From: Trachelipus rathkii
Taxonomy: Eukaryota > Arthropoda > Malacostraca > Isopoda > Trachelipodidae
Assembly: GCA_015478945.1 (NCBI GenBank)
Contig: JABUQX010038926.1
Location: forward strand, 1 to 17,500
Direction: 5' to 3'
DNA length: 17,500 nt
Shown in pieces: positions 10,879-17,500 of this stretch. The notes beneath the pieces were generated by a model. The model worked only from the letters and a program-made list of their open reading frames with translations, did not search any database and had not been told where the DNA came from. The position numbers and the translations under genes are program-made. The first letter of the stretch is position 1. Every line of letters starts with the position of its first letter.

Positions 10879-11519
10879 TGCAGAGGGGTGTCACCCCCCG
10901 ATTTTTATAAAAAATCCGTCATATACTTCCACCACAAAGAAAAAATAGATCTGAGAATAACGAAAATCGAAAATTGACTCTCTTCAGGAAAAAAATTATA
11001 GCCTCTCAAAGTTTCTTATAAAAAACCCATAAGCTTTTCATTTTTGATCCATCAAGTTAGGTCTCATTTCAGTCCCCCAACTAGTTCAGGTTATATGTTT
11101 TGTTAGGTAGATAAACAAGACCAATCTCTGTATACTTAACAAATCTTATCATAACCTGGGAAAATTGCACTTCCTAAAATGAGGCCATGAGGCCCACTAC
11201 TTTTTTTTATTATATAGAAAAGCCTATGGCAAAATTTTAAACTTTGAGAGGCTTACTTTTTTTTCTAAAGACTTAAATCATTTTCATGATTTTTTATGCT
11301 TCATTATTATTTTAGAGTATGTCCTAATATTTCTAAAAATATTTTTTTTTTTCTTAAGGAAAATCCTAGGAGTTTTAACAACTTTGAGAGGCTTGTAACT
11401 TTTTTTCCTAACGAGAGCGCTGAATTTTATATTTTCATTTTTCTTCATTTTTATTTTTTTTTAGATTATATATTATAGTGTTTTTTTATAAAATCAAAAA
11501 GTGGTGGCATCCCTCTGCA
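10879..11519 (+). mobile_element. Palindromic fold-back DNA element with terminal inverted repeats
   Basis: About 640 bp, bounded by an imperfect terminal inverted repeat. The left end (10879-10914) begins TGCAGAGGGGTGTCACC. The right end (11481-11519) reads inward as TGCAGAGGGATGCCACC, followed in both by GATTTT and an A/T run. Inside, the motif CCTCTCAAAG at 11002-11011 recurs inverted at 11237-11246 and 11382-11391, and the middle is a degenerate palindrome. No ORF of note is present, so it is non-autonomous. I could not assign a superfamily. The best 8-base flank match is only 5 of 8, so a target-site duplication is not established. Confidence 0.7.
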
Positions 11520-12232
11520 TACTGATACGACTATTCGAATAATCTATATTATAAGACTGGCGCATATTGTGACTAGCGAATCTAGGCCTTTATGGCATCT
11601 ACATGATCGCTTGATCTCTAATGTATGTCTTATGTGAGATTGTATATTAAATATGAGGATTACATAATCCAAATGCTTATTAGAGAATATAATGTAATAT
11701 GAAAACATGATAAATACAATAAAATTATTAAAAATGGAAAGCATAAATAGCTACTAAATTTATACACAAATGCAAGAAAGTGGGTATGAAAAATATCGAA
11801 AAATAAGAAAAATATCAAAGATTAAACCAAGAAATTAAAACTCAAAAAAGGATAAAATTTAAACATATACCAATTACACAAAAACAAAATAAATAAGTAT
11901 CTTATAAGACAAACTATATAAAAAATGGTATAATATTATAAATAAAACTAAAATAAAAATTATAATAATAAAAGGACGTGTATATACGCACTTTCCTAAA
12001 ATTCCTGATAATCTGTATATAAAATATGTAACCACAGTCACTTTATTATTATAATTTCACTATGAAAATGGAACCCTGCCGTACCTATTGCTTATTAATA
12101 TTTTATGTGTGGGCATGAGTTTTAGAATATTATTTATCCTTAAGTGTATATTATTTTCTTACATCATCACCAGTGGCTCAGCACTACCACATTATTTTTA
12201 ATACTATGTTTTTTTCTTCATCCTTAAAAAGA
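11520..12232. other. AT-rich spacer without gene
   Basis: About 700 bp of AT-rich unique sequence. The 66-codon minus-strand frame at 11544-11744 has no family resemblance. No element ends or RNA genes seen. Confidence 0.5.
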
Positions 12233-12260
12233 ATTATTATTATTAATTATTATTATTATA
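12233..12260. repeat. (ATT)n tail of the minus-strand LINE
   Basis: A 28-bp ATT/TAAT repeat lies about 95 bp beyond the LINE stop codon on its 3' side. Short microsatellite tails are usual at the 3' ends of CR1- and RTE-type LINEs. Confidence 0.55.
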
Positions 12261-12930
12261 TTTGAAATTAATCTACGGTTTATCTGTCATCTCTTATTAG
12301 AATTTGAATATTAACGGACTCACCAACTATTATAACTCTAGTTATCATTTTGGTCTATTTGTTGTAGACATCTTTTCTCTTCTTTTCGTCACATTTTCCC
12401 CCAAGAATATATTTGACTTCTTCTATATTGTGAGGTTCAAATAGCCATCTCCTAATAACCTCTTTTGGTCTTCTGCATGCGATCTTTAGAGTTCAATGGA
12501 GTTACTTCTAAGATCTTCATATTCTGGGTAGATACAAATGAAGTGCGTCAGGTCTTCTTCGACACCACATATGTCACAGTTGATTTCGCCATTTGAGATC
12601 CTGTTTCTCCATTTTAGGTTTAAAGTATTGGATCTGGCCCTGAAAAGTATTACTGAGAAGAAGTTGTCATAATCCGAGCTTTCTTCAATTCCTATTTTCC
12701 ATCTTCTGTACATATGTAGACTTTCTTTGTTTCCTATCTTTCTATCAACGTAGGTCCCAAGCTTTTACTTTTCTGCAATCTCTTTCTTGTTTAGCCTTTC
12801 TATTACTACTCTGCCCATCATTACTTTGTCCATGTAGCCAAGTGTAGTCTTCCACCATTTTTTCCCTTCCCCTTTCATTTTTTTCAAGTAGCTATGTGAT
12901 TTAAGACTTCTTTCTTCAAAGGTACAGCAC
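12233..12930 (-). pseudogene. 5'-truncated LINE: ORF2 C-terminal domain and 3' tail
   Basis: Reading leftwards, one frame runs from about 12930 with a single TAA (12771-12773, between AEK and KLG). It includes KKWWKTTLGYMDKVMMGR, then LFRARSNTLNLKWRNR, then a zinc-knuckle-like CDICGVEEDLTHF at about 12545-12585. The usual last cysteine (H-x3/4-C) is replaced by tyrosine, with a Cys two residues earlier. This C-x2-C...H pattern is typical of the C-terminus of non-LTR retrotransposon polyproteins. After a frameshift near 12480 the tail continues as CRRPKEVIRRWLF to a TAG at 12355-12357, matching the LQRP-type ending of such elements. An (ATT)n run at 12233-12260 is a plausible 3' tail. The reverse transcriptase is missing: the element is 5'-truncated at about 12930, where another LINE begins. 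Confidence 0.72.
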
Positions 12931-14600
12931 ATGAACTTTTTAAGCGATCTTATAACATTTGTGAGGTACCAGACGACTGGAAAACAGCCTATGCTGTGTG
13001 CCTATTTATAAGAAGGTAGTAAGGAAGACTTGGGAAATTATAGGCGTTAGCTTAACAATGCCTGCTGTAGGTTCTTAAAAAGTACTGAAAGGTCATATAG
13101 AGAAATATTTGGAAGATAACAAGGTATTGTATGACTCCCAGGATGGTTTCAGAAAGGGTAGGTCATGTCAGACATACCTTTTAGAATTTATGGAATACAT
13201 TACTGACTGCATTGACTGAGGAGATCCAGTTGATATTATATATTTAGACTTTAGCAAAGCTTTTGATAGGGTTCCCCACATAAGGCTGATGAAGAAGATT
13301 GCAATGTAGTATAAGGTGGAGTGGTACATGGTTGGATTAAAGAGTGGTTGTGGACTAGAAAACAGTGTGTATGACTAAATGGCATAAAAGTCATCATGGG
13401 AAATAGTGAGAGTGGTGTCCCACAGGACTTCAGTGCTGGGGCCACTATTGTTCCTCATATATATAAATGATTTAGGACAGCAGGAACGTAAATGCAAGGT
13501 TTCTACCAAAGTGGCTACCTCGTTAGGAAAAGTGAAGGATGTTAAAGATTCAAAATGATCTTGAATAAACGATCTTCTTGGGTGGGAGATAAGTGGCAAA
13601 TGAATTTTAATTAGTGATAGTGTAAGTTCTTCACCTAGGTTACTCCAATAAAAGTTTTAACTATAATATGAATGGGGATTGGGCTTGAGTCTGGACCAAG
13701 AAAAAGATTTCTGTTTTTAAAGCATAATTTGAAAGTTGCTATCAATTGTTTGGAAGAGCAGGGATAAAGCTAATAGAGATGCTTGGTAATATTTAAATCG
13801 CAATGTTTGTACAAGAGCAAGAGTTACCTATAAGTAACTGTATAAATAAGCTGTTAGGAATGTAAATAGAGTATTTTGCACAAGTTTTGGTCCCTTATTT
13901 AAAGAAAGACTTTGATATGCTAGACGTAGCAGTGCAATGTAGAGCAAAGGAATGATTTCTGGGTTTTGAGGAGTACGAAGCCTATGAGGAGGGGCGTGAA
14001 GAATTAGGAATGTTTTCCTGTAGAAAGGCGATTTCTCGAGGGGACATGAACAAGTCTACAAAATATTTACATCTATTGAAAAAGCGGAGACCAATAAATT
14101 CTTAATAGTAGAGTGGACAGGAGACCAGGGGCATAATGAAAATTTAAAGAAGAAAGCCATGCCATCTTGATATAAGCAAGCATTATTCATTCAGTAATAG
14201 GGTTGTAAATTTTGGAATGGTTTTGCCACAGAGGTTTTGAGTGCAACTCGATTTGCATCATTTAAAAAGAAAGTGGATAGGTTTATGGATGTTTTGGGTA
14301 ACATATAATATAGTAATTTTGATTAAGCCAAATTGGTAGGTTTTGTAGTTAAGGTTAATTGCATGTTACACTATAAATTATTAAAGCTTGTAGTGTGGTT
14401 AGCATGTACGGTTCTTTAAGATATACCAGTAATTTTCTTTTCTTTTAGTTGTAAAGACTTCTTGTATATGACTTGTAAGTTATGCTTTGTGGATTTTGCA
14501 TGAGCAATGTTTGTTGTTTGGTGATTGGCTGAACTGGGAACAGTCTCGATAGGCCCATGTGGCTTCTTACGTCTTTATATTTCTAATGTTCATATATTCC
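12927..14600 (+). pseudogene. CR1/Jockey-like LINE, 5'-truncated reverse transcriptase pseudogene
   Basis: Broken frames preserve the order of a non-LTR reverse transcriptase: EVPDDWKTA (about 12957-12983), YDSQDGFRKGRSCQ (13130-13171), the palm motif YLDFSKAFDRVPH with its first catalytic Asp at 13247-13249, a GVPQ block shifted by one inserted base near 13424, FLIYINDLG (about 13450-13476), KWQMNFN (about 13592-13612) and the C-terminal signature with SFKKKVDRF at about 14262-14288. In-frame stops include TGA 13217-13219 and TAG 13307-13309. The second catalytic block (A/F-x-D-D) is unrecognisable. The endonuclease and upstream parts are absent. About 300 bp of 3' untranslated sequence follows, ending near 14600 in a TTCTTA/TTCTAATG-like run. 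When intact, the protein copies its own RNA at a nicked target. Confidence 0.85.
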
Positions 14601-14730
14601 GGTACCTATCCAATCCTTTCATTAAATGTTTGCAATCAAGTCCTCACTCGACACGCTCTCTGTGGCAAACATTCCAATTGAATAACCATATTACTGACTG
14701 AATTTTTTGTTGATGATGGCATGCATTATC
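14601..14730 (-). pseudogene. LINE fragment: C-terminal end of ORF2, second copy
   Basis: The reverse complement aligns at nucleotide level with the plus-strand LINE at about 14155-14290. Shared blocks include cagtaata, ttggaatg, tttgccacagag, gattgca and ggataggt. The degraded protein signature is N-M-V-I..LPQ..LQTFNERI, equivalent to the N-R-V..W-N-x-L-P..F-K..L-D ending of this LINE family. It directly abuts the 3' end of the plus-strand LINE, so the two lie tail to tail. Confidence 0.7.
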
Positions 14731-14834
14731 TTGTTGGATTATATTACTTGCTTGATGGCTGTCTTGATTGCCTATACTTACTAAAAAAGAAATTTGGTTT
14801 TATATATGGTATTTCGCCTAATACTTACTCATCA
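14731..14834. other. Spacer in the minus-strand LINE region
   Basis: No clear similarity to the plus-strand LINE remains here. Confidence 0.3.
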
Positions 14835-15130
14835 CTGTTTTATAATTCATCTCATACTGTCTTACTTTAAATTTATTTTTTTTTACCTCAAATTTGATCC
14901 TTTATTCTCAAATATATCTGACTCTCCAACTAGTTTCCATTCTATTTCCAATACTCTCATTTTTTTTTTTTATAACTTACCTATCTTTGTTTTGTAATCC
15001 TCTTATGCTGTCTTACTTTAACATTTATGCTTGATTATCTATTCTCAATTATATCATACTCTCTAACTAGTTTCAGACTGTTCTTTTTTTTTTCTCATTT
15101 TTTTTTATTTGTAAATTTTCATACCTAGCT
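14835..15130 (+). repeat. T-rich tandem duplication, two ~151-bp units
   Basis: Two diverged units offset by 151 bp share tactgtcttactttaa/tgctgtcttactttaa, a ttctcaa...atatc block, ctctc/aactagttt, and long T-runs. Unit one is about 14835-14985, unit two about 14986-15130. The plus-strand frame at 14794-14997 is a low-complexity Phe/Leu/Ser artefact. The duplication lies where the middle of the minus-strand LINE would be expected. Confidence 0.8.
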
Positions 15131-15589
15131 GTCCTCTATAATAATGATGTCTAAAAATTGAAACCAAATAACCATTAAAACGTAACCACTTTGTAAAAGA
15201 TTTAAATAAAACCCTGTTTTTTTTTTGTTTTTTTTTTACTTGGATTGGCTGTAAACTTTTGAATAATAAATATTAATAAACACCCTCACTTTGCTTTATG
15301 CACTTGAATAAAGATCAGTAATTTAGTGTCTATGTTTGCACGTTATATCTGTTTAAAAATCTCAGGTAATTATATTACTTTACCTTGAATTGTTTATGCA
15401 CCACCTTTACATCCTTTAATCAGTTTTTTTTTGTTTTTCATATCTGTGATATCTCGCATTAATTCTGGCTGCAAACAAGCTTATTACTTATTCCAGTAGA
15501 TAGAAAAAAAGCAATAGAGGAGGCGAATGACGGAAGTGTTTGGAACTGTATCGAATACATCTACTGACCTCAAGTACTCTTCTTCTTTC
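15131..15589. other. Unrecognised DNA between the two minus-strand LINE fragments
   Basis: T- and A-rich sequence with no similarity to the LINE that I can see, although the flanking LINE pieces suggest an interrupted element. It may be inserted or over-diverged sequence. Confidence 0.35.
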
Positions 15590-15866
15590 TCCAGTGAGTA
15601 TTATCACATTCTCAATTTTACGATTCATTTTTTTCCCAACTAATAAATTCATATGAATATATATGAGGAACAGTAGTGGCCCCAGCACTGAACCCTGTGG
15701 GACACCACTTTTCACTATTTCCCATGATAATTTATTGCCATTTAGTTATACAAACTTTTCTATTCCCCAACCACTTTAATCCAAACATGCACCACTCCAC
15801 CTATATACCACATTGCAATAACTTCTTCATCAGCCTTATGTGGGGAACCTTGTGAAATCAGCAGAA
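15590..15866 (-). pseudogene. LINE fragment: reverse transcriptase palm, second copy
   Basis: On the minus strand VPHIRLMKKLLQCGI (about 15852-15808) is followed by an intact SGVPQGSVLGPLLFLIYI (about 15709-15656), the most conserved block of non-LTR reverse transcriptases. A degraded counterpart of the catalytic A-D-D block near 15605 reads gataatactcactgg. DNA similarity to 13265-13480 is strong, so this belongs to the same family as the plus-strand LINE but inverted. Stops and a frameshift inactivate it. It ends at about 15866 where an unrelated pseudogene begins. Together with 14601-14730 it is probably one broken element. Confidence 0.8.
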
Positions 15867-17391
15867 AGACTGGGCAACACATATTTGTTGCGTGACTTGC
15901 CATGTTAAATTGATAAACTGGTGGAAAGGTATAGGTAACTTCACATTGTTTGCAGTACCAATGGTATGGAGAAAACAAAAGGACAACATTACCGACTGTT
16001 ACTTTTGTTTGACAAATGTTCATGGTTTTGCGAATCGAAAATCTAAGAAACACATAATTTTCCAAAATCTTCCTTCTACAATCAGACCAATCCCACACTC
16101 CGAAACTCCTCCAGTCTACATGACCAACAAATGAAGACAATGAAACAGAAAGTGGAGAAAGTGTGAGTGAAGAATGGGCATCTTCTGAAATAAATGATAT
16201 ATTATCCAAGTCAACAAGCTCTTCGACTCCCCATTTCGTAACACAAGCATATCTGAACGATCTAGTTCGTGATTTAGGCCTAAGTAAACAAAAAGCAGAA
16301 TTATTAGGTTAGAGATTGCAGGAACGCAATCTAATGAAACCAGATACGGAAACTACTTAGTTTAGACAAAGGGAACGCATTTTTCTTCCCTAGTTTGCAA
16401 ATAACAATGTGATGACATTTTGCAATGATGTTTGTGGCCGTATGAATGGTTTGAGCTTCCCATACGAGCCACAGAAGGGGAAACTTTTTTGTAGATGCCT
16501 CAAAATACAGTCTAAAGGGAGTTCTCTTCCACAATGTGCATATGTTCCAGTTGCCTATGAAAGTATGACTAAGGAGTCATTCGATATTTTGAAAAATATT
16601 CTGAAACTAATCAAATATAGTGAGCATAAGTGAAAAATATGTGGTAACTTGAAAATAGTTGCCATGATATTGTGTATGCAACAAGGATACAGCAAATATG
16701 GATTTTTTTTGTGTGAGTGGGATAGTCGTGACCGAAATTTCCATTATATAAGAAAGATTTGGCCACAACGTAAAAAAAACATAGTGTATGAGAAATTGGT
16801 AGCCAGTGAAGATGTTCTGCTGCTCCCTCTCCACATCAAATTAGGCCTTATTAAAAAATTCTTAAAGGCCATGGATTCGTCTGGAAGAGCGTTTTGTACC
16901 CTTCAGAAAAGTTTCCACGTCTTTCTGCAGCAGCAAAAATAAAGGAGGGATTGTTTGTGGGTCCCCACATTATAAAACCTCAGAAGGACTCAGATTTTGA
17001 ACAATACTTGTCGCACCAAGAAGACAAAGCAATCCTTGCGCTTGCTACAGCGTGAGGCGTTAACACAAAAACATATATCCTGGGAAAGAGACAAGACCCT
17101 TCAACACAACTACGAAGAAACTGGTTCAAAAAATGATAAATGCAATTATTAGGGATTTAGGATGCAGTTGTGTACTTTAAAAAGTGTATTTCTAGATTCC
17201 ACATCTACATCCTATTTTTCTGAGAGGCTGCCCAGGATTGTTTCAGAAACGAAACATGGCGAAAGGTTCAAACAAAGACATTAATGACCATGGAAAAGTG
17301 GTTATGAAGGAAATGGATACCTGCGATGCTTGCCGACTACTGCTGGAACATTATTCAAGACTGCAAAATTGAACACAAGAGAAAAAAATAA
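15856..17391 (+). pseudogene. Decayed member of an unnamed multicopy arthropod family, transposase-like
   Basis: About 510 codons can be followed. Frame one (15856-16134) has WATHICC, a CVTC pair (15889-15900), WRKQKDNITDCYFC with CYFC at 15997-16008, and IRPIPHSE. A shift leads to frame two: YLNDLVRDLGLSKQKAELLG, in-frame TAGs at 16310, 16358 and 16391, then VAYESMTKESF, a TGA at 16631 where Trp is expected, KICGNLKIVA, YGFFLCEWDSRDR and LPLHIKLGLIKKFLKAMD. Frame one resumes near 16900 (AKIKEGLFVGPH), then frames alternate to HGERFKQ (17252-17275) and MLADYCWN (about 17326-17349), ending at TAA 17389-17391. A T-run at 16485-16490 hides FVDASKYSLKGVLFHN in frame three (16488-16535). I recognise the motif series from many arthropod hypothetical proteins, but have no firm family name. 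Four cysteines suggest an N-terminal zinc site; FVDAS resembles an RNase H-fold first strand. It is inactive. The N-terminus is missing at the LINE junction. Confidence 0.8.
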
Positions 17392-17500
17392 ACCCATTAA
17401 ATTTTGGGGGAAAAGAACATTTTCTTCATATTATCTAATTTTAATTAAGTTTCTTTCATACAATATATTTATTATTTTGTTTTATACTGCATAAAATATT
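17392..17500. other. AT-rich 3' flank of the pseudogene
   Basis: No terminal inverted repeat or polyadenylation tail is evident before the window ends. Confidence 0.4.

Noticed and set aside
13251..13599. Two minus-strand frames of 64 and 74 codons
   Set aside because: They are antisense shadows of the plus-strand reverse transcriptase pseudogene.
12233..14600. Single LINE with twin-priming inversion
   Set aside because: The inverted part encodes the C-terminal domain, not an upstream segment, and the plus copy has its own, different C-terminus and 3' end.
15760..16209. 149-codon minus-strand frame
   Set aside because: It crosses the junction between the LINE fragment and the family pseudogene, is out of frame with the LINE protein and antisense to the pseudogene, and shows no motif of its own.
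16331..16834. Minus-strand frames over the right edge
   Set aside because: Antisense shadows of the plus-strand pseudogene, whose motifs are read clearly on the other strand.

Overview
The window looks like non-coding or intergenic DNA from an animal nuclear genome, most likely an arthropod and possibly a decapod crustacean. Base composition is very AT-rich. Long (AT)n and (AAAT)n arrays are frequent, and non-LTR retrotransposon and DNA-transposon remnants carry many stops and frameshifts. No bacterial features are visible (no operons, ribosome binding sites or dense ORFs). The taxonomic guess rests on the repeat landscape and on one protein family I associate with arthropods, so it is an inference. 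No intact protein-coding gene was found.

Layout. Positions 1-7100 are low-complexity DNA: AT arrays near 0.98-1.26, 2.14-2.27, 4.28-4.62, 6.30-6.38 and 6.77-7.07 kb, and a 930-bp AAAT array at 5.37-6.30 kb. Between these sit several local duplications: three units of about 38 bp at 1.66 kb, two units of 254 bp at 2.88-3.37 kb, two units of 23 bp at 4.08 kb, and a dispersed ~141-144 bp repeat with copies at 4.92 and 7.66 kb. Positions 7.8-9.7 kb hold nothing recognisable. At 9.70-9.95 kb there is a compositionally foreign GC-rich, then G/T-rich, island followed by small inverted repeats.

The structured half starts at 10.29 kb. A palindromic fold-back DNA element occurs twice in opposite orientation: a complete-looking copy with terminal inverted repeats at 10.88-11.52 kb and a degenerate inverted partial copy at 10.29-10.68 kb. 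At 12.23-12.93 kb lies the 3' end of a minus-strand LINE (ORF2 C-terminus with a zinc-knuckle-like motif and an ATT tail). It meets, 5' end to 5' end, a plus-strand CR1/Jockey-like LINE (12.93-14.60 kb). Parts of a second, minus-strand copy of that same LINE family (14.60-14.73 and 15.59-15.87 kb) sit tail-to-tail against it.

The right edge (15.86-17.39 kb) is the most informative segment. It is a decayed but readable pseudogene, about 510 codons, of a multicopy protein family I recognise as widespread in arthropods but cannot name. Its layout hints at an RNase H-like, transposase-type fold. None of these pieces forms a pathway; the window is a graveyard of nested and abutting mobile elements.
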